The notes under the pieces: model-generated
Told to the model about the DNA's origin: nothing
Databases searched by the model: none
The model's input: the letters and a program-made list of their open reading frames with translations, nothing else
Made by a program: the position numbers and the translations under genes
Shown: piece by piece, positions 34,919-42,490 of the stretch
How the letters are laid out: each line of letters begins with the position of its first letter
How positions within the stretch are numbered: the stretch's first letter is position 1
Assembly: GCF_029948125.1 (NCBI RefSeq)
Contig: NZ_JASAMB010000009.1
Span: 232,357 to 296,356 of the forward strand
Length of the DNA: 64,000 bases
Source of the DNA: Catellatospora sp. KI3
GTDB taxonomy: Bacteria; Actinomycetota; Actinomycetes; Mycobacteriales; Micromonosporaceae
Reading direction: 5' to 3'

Positions 34919-35019
34919 AAGCTCCGTCCCTGGAACTAATTCCGGTCATTCGCTGGCGTATGACACCGGGACCGTGTCAAGCCCTCACTCTGCGGCACCA
35001 GGTCGAGGATCATCGGCAT

Positions 35020-36423
35020 ATGCCGACACGCACCGCAGCACTGCCGCCGCGCCCCGGTCCTGCCCCCCGAGTGGCGATTCCAATACCACACGTGTCGTAC
35101 CCGCTGCAGCGGTTCCTGGCCACCGAGGCTGGCAGTGGTCTGATCTTGCTGGTGGCGACCGTGGCAGCGCTGATCTGGGCGAATCTCCCAGAGAGCGGAT
35201 ACGAGTCGTTCTGGCACACCGAGGCATCGGTGCGTATCGGCGACGCCGGGATCACCCTGGACCTACGGCACTGGGTCAATGACCTGGCGATGGCCTTGTT
35301 CTTCCTCACCGTCGGCCTGGAGATCAGCCGCGAGACCACCGTGGGGGAGTTGCGCCGTCCTAGGGCTGTCCTGGTCCCGGTACTCGGCGCGATCGGCGGG
35401 CTGATCCTACCGGCGCTGATCTATCTTGCATTCAACCCGGCTGGTGAGGCGGCCCGAGGCTGGGGCATCCCCGTCTCGACTGACACCGCCTTTCTGGTCG
35501 GCATCCTCGCCTTATTCGGCCCTCGCTGCCCGGACCAGCTGCGCCTGTTCTTGCTCACCCTCGCGATAGCCGACGACATCGGTGCCATCACCGTCATGGC
35601 GGTCTTCTACACCGCCCACGTCTCGATCGCTGCGCTGCTGGCAGCAATCGTCCCAGTGCTGATGCTCGCCGGGCTACGCTGGGCGCGGGTCTGGCAGCTC
35701 CAGCCGTACGTCCTGGTCGGCCTCCTGCTGTGGGCTGCCGTGTACGCCTCCGGCGTGCACCCGACCCTCGCCGGCGTCCTCGTCGGCCTACTCGTGCCCG
35801 CGACCCCCGTCGAGGCCGAGCAGGCCGATCGCCTGCGCTTCTACGGCCGGGCCGTGCTGGAGCGAGCCGACGCCGCACGGGCGCGGTTGGCCGTATCGGC
35901 GGCACGGGCCACGGTGCCGCCCAACGACCGGCTGCAGAACGCGCTGCACCCCGTCAGCGCGTACCTGGTGATCCCGGTGTTCGGCCTTGCCAACGCTGGG
36001 GTTCGCTTGGACGTCGAAACCCTGCGCCGGGCGGTCACCTCGCCGGTCACCATCGGAATCGTGGCGGCGCTGCTCGTCGGCAAGACCGTCGGCATCAGCG
36101 CCGGTGGGGCACTAGCGCTGCGTACTGGCCTTGGCGAGCTGCCCGGCCGGGTGCGCTACGGACACCTGATCGGCGGGGCGGTGCTGGCCGGCATCGGCTT
36201 CACCATCGCGCTGTTCATCACCGACCTCGCCTTCGATGACCCGGAGCTGCGCGAACAGGCGAAGATCGGCGTTCTGGCCGGTTCGCTGCTGGCCGCGGTC
36301 CTGGGTTCGCTGGCGCTGCGCTGCCTGGGCGAGCGCCTGCCCCTGTGCACCGCCGACGAATCCGGCGACATGCCCGCTCTCCCGTCCGGCCCTTGGCGCG
36401 ACCCCACCCTGCCCGTCCCGTGA
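35020..36423 (+). CDS. nhaA: Na+/H+ antiporter NhaA
   Basis: A 467-residue membrane protein of the NhaA family with about 12 spans. Hallmarks are FFLTVGLEISRE, STDTAFLVGILALFG and LAIADDIGAI, whose adjacent Asp pair is the Na+/H+ exchange site, then FGLANAGV. It exports Na+ or Li+ using the proton gradient and controls pH. The ATG at 35020 gives a basic, Pro-rich N-terminus of about 30 residues before span 1. Codon 165 is TTA, a leucine codon that is very rare in this genome type. A stand-alone DsbA-like gene converges on it; in many actinobacteria that domain is fused to NhaA. Confidence 0.92.
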   Translation: MPTRTAALPPRPGPAPRVAIPIPHVSYPLQRFLATEAGSGLILLVATVAALIWANLPESGYESFWHTEASVRIGDAGITLDLRHWVNDLAMALFFLTVGLEISRETTVGELRRPRAVLVPVLGAIGGLILPALIYLAFNPAGEAARGWGIPVSTDTAFLVGILALFGPRCPDQLRLFLLTLAIADDIGAITVMAVFYTAHVSIAALLAAIVPVLMLAGLRWARVWQLQPYVLVGLLLWAAVYASGVHPTLAGVLVGLLVPATPVEAEQADRLRFYGRAVLERADAARARLAVSAARATVPPNDRLQNALHPVSAYLVIPVFGLANAGVRLDVETLRRAVTSPVTIGIVAALLVGKTVGISAGGALALRTGLGELPGRVRYGHLIGGAVLAGIGFTIALFITDLAFDDPELREQAKIGVLAGSLLAAVLGSLALRCLGERLPLCTADESGDMPALPSGPWRDPTLPVP

Positions 36424-36451
36424 CGTCGGTCCGCCCACCGCGCCCAGAGGT

Positions 36452-36525
36452 GCGGGGTGCAGTTTCGGGGAAACTGCACGAATGCCGGACATGGTTCCTG
36501 CACTTTCCCCGAAACTGCACCCCGC
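36452..36525. repeat. long palindrome, family C copy 2
   Basis: GCGGGGTGCAGTTTCGGGGA ... TCCCCGAAACTGCACCCCGC forms long inverted arms around a short loop (one mismatch near the inner end). It lies between the convergent nhaA and DsbA-like genes, where it could act as a terminator. Confidence 0.85.
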
Positions 36526-36543
36526 GACCCCGGGGTGCGGGCG

Positions 36544-37038
36544 TCAGGAGATGCCGAGGGCGCTGCGGAGGGCGTTGAGGTCGACTTTGCCCTGGTACAA
36601 GCGGCCGTCGGCGAACAGCGTCGGCGTGCCCCGTACCCCCGCCTCGACCCCGCTGGCGTAATCCGCCTCGACGCCGGGCCGGTGCTCCTGCGCCGCCGCC
36701 CCGGTCACGGGCCCCGCCCCGATCAGGTGTGCGTACTCGTCGAGGTCGGCGTCGGTGAGGCGGTTCTGGTGAGCGAACAGCAGGTCGTGCATCTGCCAGA
36801 ACCGGTCCCCGGCCGCCTCGGCCGCCAGCGCCGCCGTAAGCGCGAACGGATGCGAGTCGAACAGCGGAAAGTGCCGGTACACCAGCCGCACCATGCCACC
36901 GGACGTGTCGACCAGCCGCCGCAGCACCGGCGCCGCCGCCCCGCAGTACGGGCACTCGAAGTCCCCGTACTCCACCAGCGTGATCGGGGCGTCGACCGCC
37001 CCGTACCAGTGCCGGTCGAGATCGATCTCGGCCACCAC
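36544..37038 (-). CDS. DsbA-family thioredoxin-fold protein
   Basis: A 164-residue thioredoxin-like protein. The active site CPYC lies in YGDFECPYCGAA, with the insert helix HFPLFDSHPFALTAALAAEAA and the cis-Pro loop RGTPTLF. It has no signal peptide, so it probably acts in the cytoplasm or as a membrane-associated factor. Its sequence is the type found fused to the C-terminus of NhaA in other actinobacteria. The start is one of two adjacent GTG codons (37038/37035). It may reduce or isomerise a target linked to the antiporter. Confidence 0.82.
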   Translation of the reverse strand: MVAEIDLDRHWYGAVDAPITLVEYGDFECPYCGAAAPVLRRLVDTSGGMVRLVYRHFPLFDSHPFALTAALAAEAAGDRFWQMHDLLFAHQNRLTDADLDEYAHLIGAGPVTGAAAQEHRPGVEADYASGVEAGVRGTPTLFADGRLYQGKVDLNALRSALGIS

Positions 37039-37069
37039 TCCACTCTAGGCGCGCCGCCCGCCCAAGGCT

Positions 37070-37132
37070 GGTTGATCAGGAAGCCGTGCCCGCGACACGC
37101 CGTCGAGCCGTGCCATAGGTTCATGATCAACC
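37070..37132 (-). repeat. extragenic palindromic element, family A copy 2
   Basis: 63-bp element that, read on the minus strand, begins GGTTGATCATGAACCTATGG and contains CTCGACGGCGTGTCGC, matching copy 1 at 3443-3509 base for base over most of its first 40 positions. It lies between two minus-strand genes. Confidence 0.8.
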
Positions 37133-37147
37133 CGAAGGTGGGTGGGG

Positions 37148-38338
37148 TCAGGGGAGGGGGCGGGTGGTGGGGGTGGGGAGCCAGTCGACGAGGAGGAGGG
37201 TGGCGTCGTCGCGGGCGGGGCCGTGCTGGAAGTCGAGGACGCGGCGGGACAGGATGCGCAGGGTTTCGGGGGCGGGGAGCTGGGCCTGGGCGGCCTGCTC
37301 GGCGTGGTCGGTGAGGCGTTCGACGCCGAACAGGTCGCCGTCGGGGTCGCGGGCCTCGATCACGCCGTCGGTGTACAGCAGCAGGCGGTCGCCGGGTTCG
37401 AGCTGCTCGGAGCCCAGGTGCGGGATGTCGCTGTCGATGCCGAGCGGGAGGCGGCGGCCGGCGTCGAGTTCGCGTACCGCGTGCTGGCCGCGCAGCAGCA
37501 GCGGCGGTGGGTGGCCGGCGTTGAGGTAGTGCAGGCGGCCGGTGTCGAGGTCGAGTTCGGCCAGCACGGCGGTGGCGAAGCCGGACTGGCCGAACTGCTC
37601 GCGCAGTGCCTCGTCGGCGGCGCGGGCCATGGTGTGCAGCCCGTGCCCGTCCCGGCGGGCCGACCGGATGGCGGCCAGCGCGGTCACGGCCATCACGGCG
37701 GCCTTGAGGCCCCGGCCCATCGCGTCGAGCACGTGGAAGCGGGCGGTCGGCCCGTCCAGCGCGTAGTCGAAGCCGTCGCCGCCGACGTCGTAGCTGGGCT
37801 GCAGCAGGCTGCTGACGACCAGCCGGTCGCAGGTGAACGTCCGGGGCGGCAGCATGCCCAGCAGCAGCTCCGCGGCGACGGTCATGGGGCGGGTGCGCCG
37901 GGTCTGGTGCAGCGTGTCGCCGTACGGCAGCTTCACCGCGATCAGGTGGCCGGTCAGGTTCACGAACTCCTGCGCCCAGTCGGGCAGGGTGGCCGGGTCG
38001 GCCGCGTGCGAGCCCCAGCCGAACTCGACCACGCCGAGCCGCTCGGTGCCGTCGACCAGCGGCAGCCACAGCCGGGTGCCGTCGCCCGGCTGCGCCCGTA
38101 CCAGCGTGAAAGCTCGTCCGGCGACGGTGCCGTCCACGGCGAGCGGCCCGGTGGCGGGCAGGCTGCCGCCCGGCAGCGGGTGCAGGTGCTGCTGCTCCTC
38201 GTCCACGAGGTAGCAGGTGGCGGCCGCGTCGAGCGGGGCGAGCGCCTCGCTGACGCACCCGGCCACGTCGTCACCCCGGGCCAGGTGGGTCAGCTCCAGC
38301 AGCCGCAGCAGGGCGCGGTGGCGCGGGTCGTACTCCAC
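37148..38338 (-). CDS. PP2C/SpoIIE-family serine phosphatase with GAF-like domain
   Basis: A 396-residue cytoplasmic regulator. Residues 10-140 form a GAF-like sensory domain; 170-380 are a PP2C-type phosphatase of the RsbU/SpoIIE group. Metal-binding Asp residues are seen in VGGDGFDY and FHVLDAMGRGL, with LLYTDGVIEARDPDG and ARDDATLLLVDW near the end. Such enzymes dephosphorylate anti-anti-sigma factors and so release sigma factors. No partner switch genes are adjacent. The GTG at 38338 starts VEYDPRHRALL. Confidence 0.87.
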   Translation of the reverse strand: MEYDPRHRALLRLLELTHLARGDDVAGCVSEALAPLDAAATCYLVDEEQQHLHPLPGGSLPATGPLAVDGTVAGRAFTLVRAQPGDGTRLWLPLVDGTERLGVVEFGWGSHAADPATLPDWAQEFVNLTGHLIAVKLPYGDTLHQTRRTRPMTVAAELLLGMLPPRTFTCDRLVVSSLLQPSYDVGGDGFDYALDGPTARFHVLDAMGRGLKAAVMAVTALAAIRSARRDGHGLHTMARAADEALREQFGQSGFATAVLAELDLDTGRLHYLNAGHPPPLLLRGQHAVRELDAGRRLPLGIDSDIPHLGSEQLEPGDRLLLYTDGVIEARDPDGDLFGVERLTDHAEQAAQAQLPAPETLRILSRRVLDFQHGPARDDATLLLVDWLPTPTTRPLP

Positions 38339-38393
38339 CTGCTCTGTCTACCGCCGCGACCGCCCCGCCGTGTCCCGAATCGGCAGCTCGGCG

Positions 38394-39266
38394 TCAGTCC
38401 AAGCCGAGCAGCTGCCGCAGCTGCGCGGCGTTGCGCTGGGCGTAGTCGGAGTAGCAGTTGTTCATGAGGATGTGCGTCTGCCCGGCCTCGCCGGCCAGCC
38501 CGCGCAGCTTGGGAGCCCAGTCGCGCAGCTCCCGCTCGGAGTACAGGTAGCCGAACTTCTCGTGGATGTCCTTGCTGGTCCACTTGTCGCTGTGCCCGTG
38601 GAAGCGGATCGCGGCGACGTCGGCGGTCGCGGCGACCACCGGCGGCACCGAGGAGCTGTGCCCCTGCGGCATGTCCACGCACACGTAGGGCAGCTCGTGC
38701 CTGCGCAGGAACTCCAGCGTCTCGGCGGTGTTGTCGCCGTCGAACCAGGTGTGGTTGCGCAGCTCGACCGCGACTCGCAGCGGCGCGCAGCGGCGGGCGA
38801 CCTCGGTCAGGTACTGCTTGTTGTCGCGCCGGATGGTGAACCAGGGCGGGAACTGGAACAGGATCAGGCCGAGCTTGCCGGCGGCGTGCAGCGGTTCGAG
38901 CGCGGCCAGGAACCGCGACCAGACGTCCTCGTACGCCTGCGGGTCCAGCGCGTCCGGGTAGATGTTCTTCTTGTCGGTATCGGGCCGCAGCTCCTTCGGC
39001 AGCGCCGACACCTTGGTCGGGTGGCCGGTGAGCAGGCTGAACGCCTTGATGTTGAAGGTGAACCCGGCCGGGGTGCGCTCGGCCCACGATTTCGCCGTCG
39101 CCTCGGCGGGCGGGGCGTAGTAGGTGGCGTCGACCTCGACCAGGTCGAACTTCGTCGCGTAGTAGCGCAGCCGGGTTTCGGGCGTGTTCGCGGTCTGCGG
39201 GTACCAGTCGGAGGCGAGCAGCGTCGGGTCGGTCCACGACGCGGTGCCGATCCGGAGTTCGCCCAT
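38394..39266 (-). CDS. DUF72 TIM-barrel protein
   Basis: A 290-residue protein with the DUF72 pattern: IGTASWTDPTLLASDWYP at the start, RLRYYATKFDLVEVDATYY, then SPxxFxF-like AGFTFNIKAF, and ELRNHTWFD. The family is a TIM barrel of unknown chemistry; some members sit beside DNA repair or metabolic genes. It ends upstream of the SpoIIE gene and may share a transcript with it (55-base gap). Confidence 0.85.
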   Translation of the reverse strand: MGELRIGTASWTDPTLLASDWYPQTANTPETRLRYYATKFDLVEVDATYYAPPAEATAKSWAERTPAGFTFNIKAFSLLTGHPTKVSALPKELRPDTDKKNIYPDALDPQAYEDVWSRFLAALEPLHAAGKLGLILFQFPPWFTIRRDNKQYLTEVARRCAPLRVAVELRNHTWFDGDNTAETLEFLRRHELPYVCVDMPQGHSSSVPPVVAATADVAAIRFHGHSDKWTSKDIHEKFGYLYSERELRDWAPKLRGLAGEAGQTHILMNNCYSDYAQRNAAQLRQLLGLD

Positions 39267-39315
39267 ACCCCCAGTTCAGCGCGGGCGAGCGCCGAACCGG
39301 GGGCGAACGGCGGAA

Positions 39316-40347
39316 TCAGCCGTCGAGGCGGCGCACCATGTTCATGATCGTTTCGAGCTGCGGGCCGCCGTGGATGGGGTAGCTGGTGTAGCCGAGGTAG
39401 CCCCACCAGTCCCAGCAGCCGTACGGGTTCACGCCGGAGGCGGTGGCCTGCGGGTAGAGCACGACGAGGCGGTTGGTGTCGGCGTACTGGTTCAGGTTGG
39501 CGCGGTCGACGAAGGCGGTGCCGACCTTGTCGTACCCCTGGCTGCACCCGTGCAGGGCGACCAGCAGCCTGCACGCCTGCCCGGCCGCGCACGCGCTCGG
39601 CACGTACGCGAACCCGTTCGTGCCCATGCTCAGGCCGGGCGCCCAGCCGTTGGTGGCGAAGGCGCTCTGGTCGAACCGGATCAGGCTGCCGCCCAGCGGG
39701 CCGGTGTTGCGGGCGCTGACCGAGCCGAGCAGCTTGCCCAGCAGTGCCTGCTGCGGGTCGATGCCGCAGTCGTTCAGGAACGGGCCGGCGGTGACCGAGC
39801 ACCCGCCGGTGCCGTACGGCGTGACCCAGGCGTGCCCGGCCGAGGTGCCCGAGTCGTACTGCACGCTGGCGCCGAAGTGCTGGTAGAACTTGACCAGGTC
39901 GTCGTTGACCGACTTCTTGACGGTCGTGTCGCTGCTGCCGTGGAACACGTAGACCGGGTCGCCGGACAGGTTGCCGATCGGGTCGACCCAGCCGTAGCCC
40001 GACCACAGCGACGCGTCGGCCTCCAGGGTGGGCAGCTGATCGGACCAGATGTCGTCGCCGCAGGCGTAGAGCGCCTGGTTGGCGTTGTTATGGGCGCAGT
40101 AGTAGGGCCCGGCGGCGAAGATCGCGGCGCCCTTGATCCGGCCCGAGTACGCCACGTGCAGCTGGGTGGCCATGTAGCCGCCGGAGGAGACCCCGGCGAC
40201 GTAGACGGCGGAGATGTTGTACGGCTTCAGCACCCCGCTCACCGGCGCCACCGTGTACGGCGTCGCCGCGCTTGCAGGCGCCTGCAGTCCGAAAACGACG
40301 GAAAGCGCCGTGATGAGGCAGATCGTGATCCGGGCACGTCGAAACAT
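39316..40347 (-). CDS. secreted PHB-depolymerase-family esterase
   Basis: A 343-residue exported alpha/beta hydrolase. Signal peptide at 1-28 (RARITICLITALSVVFGLQAP, cleaved after A-S-A). The lipase box G-V-S-S-G-G is near residue 54, a likely catalytic Asp in FHGSSDTTV and His in SAGHAWVTP. Four or more Cys would form disulfides outside the cell. The C-terminal part (CRLLVALHGC, LVVLYPQA) repeats the PHB-depolymerase esterase pattern. It may release monomers from polyhydroxybutyrate or feruloyl-type esters. AAAGGAG precedes the ATG at 40347. Confidence 0.83.
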   Translation of the reverse strand: MFRRARITICLITALSVVFGLQAPASAATPYTVAPVSGVLKPYNISAVYVAGVSSGGYMATQLHVAYSGRIKGAAIFAAGPYYCAHNNANQALYACGDDIWSDQLPTLEADASLWSGYGWVDPIGNLSGDPVYVFHGSSDTTVKKSVNDDLVKFYQHFGASVQYDSGTSAGHAWVTPYGTGGCSVTAGPFLNDCGIDPQQALLGKLLGSVSARNTGPLGGSLIRFDQSAFATNGWAPGLSMGTNGFAYVPSACAAGQACRLLVALHGCSQGYDKVGTAFVDRANLNQYADTNRLVVLYPQATASGVNPYGCWDWWGYLGYTSYPIHGGPQLETIMNMVRRLDG

Positions 40348-40599
40348 GACCGACTCCTTTCCGTGATGGGTGCGGTCACCGTACGCGTCCCTCCATCCAC
40401 GGCACAGCCAGCTGCGACACACCGTGGGCGGACCGGAGATGGGGCGCGCCACCATGGCATTTCATCGACATGTGCGAAACAACTGTTGAAAGAAACCAAC
40501 CAGTGGTGGTGAAATAACGGCAAGAATTTTCACCTGCCCCCCACCGCGGCGGCCCGGCCACCTCCCCGTCGGGCCGCCGCTCCCCCCGAAAGGCAACCG

Positions 40600-40914
40600 A
40601 TGCGCAGACTGCTCAAGGCCGGGGCGGCATGCCTGCTCGCGGCCGGGCTGGTCACCGCCTCCAGCGCCGCCGCACAGGCGGTCGTGGTGCCCACCCACGC
40701 GATCAACATCTGCCAGAGCGCCAGCTTCTACGACAACTACGACTCCGCCCGCGGCCCGTACGGCCTCAAGCGGGTCCTCGGCTACGGCGACAAGATCGGG
40801 CACACGCCCGGCGCCCACCCCGTCTACAACGGCTGGGCCGCCACGTTCGACTTCGGCCCCAACGACTGGGGCTACATGCGGATCGAGTGCATCGGAGGGT
40901 ACAACTCATGGTGA
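40600..40914 (+). CDS. small secreted protein, 104 aa
   Basis: The signal peptide (RRLLKAGAACLLAAGLVTASS, cleavage near A-Q-A) leaves a mature part of about 77 residues with two Cys (NICQSA, IECIG) and many aromatic residues (YDNYDSARGPYG, NDWGYMRIEC). I recognise no family, though the pattern recalls small SH3-like wall-associated domains. The stop overlaps the start of the next secreted-protein gene (ATGGTGA), so the pair is translationally coupled. Confidence 0.75.
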   Translation: MRRLLKAGAACLLAAGLVTASSAAAQAVVVPTHAINICQSASFYDNYDSARGPYGLKRVLGYGDKIGHTPGAHPVYNGWAATFDFGPNDWGYMRIECIGGYNSW

Positions 40915-41192
40915 CCCTGCGTCGCGTGGCGCTGGCCGCCGCGCTCGCCGCGGCCGTGGCGACCGCCGTGCCCGCCCCGGCGCTGGCCGCCAACGGCCGG
41001 ATCGGGGTGCGCGAGACCGTCTGCGCCCAGTCGCTGTTCGTGCGCACCGAACCCCTCGGCGCCTGGATGGGCACCCTCTACCAGGGTGAGACGTTCACGG
41101 TGAAGGGTCCGCGCAGCGGCGGCTACATCTACGGCTTCGCCTACGGCCACGTCAACCGGAACGGGTGGGTGCAGGACGGCTGGTTCTGCTGA
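40908..41192 (+). CDS. small secreted SH3-like protein, 94 aa
   Basis: The signal peptide (residues 1-27, TLRRVALAAALAAAVATAVP, A-L-A) is followed by a 67-residue domain with two Cys. V-R-T-E-P-L-G-A-W-M-G-T-L-Y-Q-G-E-T-F has the shape of a bacterial SH3 (SH3b) repeat, which binds cell-wall peptides, and YGHVNRNGWVQDGWFC ends it in the usual W-V-x-x-x-W pattern. ATG at 40908 overlaps the preceding stop by seven bases. Likely wall-associated. Confidence 0.75.
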   Translation: MVTLRRVALAAALAAAVATAVPAPALAANGRIGVRETVCAQSLFVRTEPLGAWMGTLYQGETFTVKGPRSGGYIYGFAYGHVNRNGWVQDGWFC

Positions 41193-41402
41193 CCCGTGGT
41201 CAGCTCACCCGGCGCCGGTGCGGCGGCGCCGGGTGCTCCACCCTGCCCGAAGACAAACATGCAGGCAGTGCCCGATATTTCATCGAAAAATTCCAGTGTA
41301 TGTATTGACGCATGTGTCCTTTTGCTCGCAGGATGTCAGCCATCGTCGATGGGCCCATCGCCGACCCGAAGAGGTAACCCACACCTTGAAGGAGGCGTTC
41401 AC

Positions 41403-41813
41403 ATGGCAGCTTTGACCGGGGAAATGTCCTGGTTCTGCTGTGGCAGTTCATGGGGACCGTGCGCCACAGTCGGACACGGCGCCTGCGGCACCTGCAACTC
41501 CGGCAACCGCCAGCACGCCTGGCCGAACACCTCGGACGCGTGCTTCTCCATCACCCGCCCCGACCGCTGCGGCATCAGCGGCATGTCCCGGCGCGGCTGC
41601 GGCTTCCAGCACACCACCACCAACCGGTGCAACGGCAAGTCCGTCACCACCTCGATCGCCGACTGCGGCCCGCAGACCGACCTCTTCTGCGGCGAGCGCG
41701 CCTGCTGCGGCGGCGTCTGCGGCACCAACCGGGTCATCGACCTGACCCCCGCCGCGTACAGCCTCATCGCGAGCCTGTCCTCCGGCCTGCAGCCCTGCAC
41801 GATCACGGCCTGA
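41403..41813 (+). CDS. Cys-rich RlpA-like double-psi beta-barrel protein
   Basis: A 136-residue protein with 15 Cys. The C-terminal half follows the RlpA/expansin double-psi barrel: RCNGKSVTTSIADCGPQ, whose Asp is the family's catalytic-type residue, then RVIDLTPAAYSLIASL and a final TIT strand. The N-terminal part (WFCCGSSWGPCATVGHGACG) has the G-A-C-G turn seen in barwin/expansin-like barrels. No signal peptide is visible, which is odd for so many Cys. AAGGAGG at 41389-41395 fixes the ATG at 41403. The next two genes encode a Tat-exported protein and a MauE-like redox protein, so export with help from a partner and disulfide formation are plausible. About 200 bases of unusually AT-rich DNA precede it. 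Confidence 0.75.
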   Translation: MAALTGEMSWFCCGSSWGPCATVGHGACGTCNSGNRQHAWPNTSDACFSITRPDRCGISGMSRRGCGFQHTTTNRCNGKSVTTSIADCGPQTDLFCGERACCGGVCGTNRVIDLTPAAYSLIASLSSGLQPCTITA

Positions 41814-41827
41814 CGGGAGGCATCGAC

Positions 41828-42439
41828 ATGACCGACAACACCCTGGACCGCCGCCGCCTGCTCACCTCCGCCGTCGTCGGCGGGGCCGGCCTCGTCGCCG
41901 CGAGCGCACTCGGCTCGCTCGCCCCCGAGGCCGCGTTCGCCGCCCCGCAGACCATCGACGCCGGCGCCCCCGACCCCAACTTCGCCGAGGGCCGCATCAC
42001 CGGCATCGCCGCCGGGATGCTGTACGTCACCGGCTCCGACACCGCCCTGCACCGCATCCGCATCACCAACGCCACCAGCGTCTGGAAGCTGATCCCGACC
42101 GGCATCGACGCCGCCGCCGTCGGCGACGGCCTCTACGCCCGCGGGCTGCGCATGGACGACGGCACCCTGGCCGCCGACGCGGTCTGGATCAACATCGTCA
42201 ACCTGCAGGCCCACATCGTCGCCATCGGCAAGAACCAGCTCCACCTCGACCACAAGGGCAAGCGCATCGTCGGCCACGTCGTGCCCGGCCGCTCGGCCGT
42301 CAGCTACAACAACACCCCGGCCGTGACCGACATGTCGATGCTCAAGGTCGGCCGGCACGTCCAGGTCATCGGCGCCTGGGTGCCCGACACCAACGAGGTC
42401 CAGATCGCCACCGTGTACGCCGGAACGCACAGCCACTGA
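41828..42439 (+). CDS. Tat-exported beta-rich protein
   Basis: A 203-residue protein with a clear twin-arginine signal: D-R-R-R-L-L-T-S then an Ala/Gly/Val segment, cleaved after A-F-A near residue 38. The mature part is beta-rich (EGRITGIAAGMLYVTG, HRIRITNATSVWK, HIVAIGKNQLHLD) with the look of repeated OB-fold or DUF5666-like strands, and no Cys. Tat export implies folding or cofactor loading before secretion. It lies 14 bases after the Cys-rich gene and 51 before the MauE-like gene. Confidence 0.78.
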   Translation: MTDNTLDRRRLLTSAVVGGAGLVAASALGSLAPEAAFAAPQTIDAGAPDPNFAEGRITGIAAGMLYVTGSDTALHRIRITNATSVWKLIPTGIDAAAVGDGLYARGLRMDDGTLAADAVWINIVNLQAHIVAIGKNQLHLDHKGKRIVGHVVPGRSAVSYNNTPAVTDMSMLKVGRHVQVIGAWVPDTNEVQIATVYAGTHSH

Positions 42440-42490
42440 GCACCGGGGCGGGCGTCGTACGGCGCCCGCCCCCACCCCCGAGGAGGAGTC

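Noticed and set aside
34642..35019. Long N-terminal extension of NhaA
   Set aside because: It overlaps the immunity candidate in another frame; NhaA-like sequence starts only after the ATG at 35020.
41196..41402. N-terminal extension of the Cys-rich protein
   Set aside because: The in-frame extension has poor codon bias and no signal peptide, and a strong AAGGAGG points to the ATG at 41403.
41403..41813. Methylamine dehydrogenase light chain (suggested by Cys richness and a MauE neighbour)
   Set aside because: The Cys pattern and Trp positions do not fit the tryptophan-tryptophylquinone protein, and the C-terminal half reads clearly as an RlpA-like barrel.
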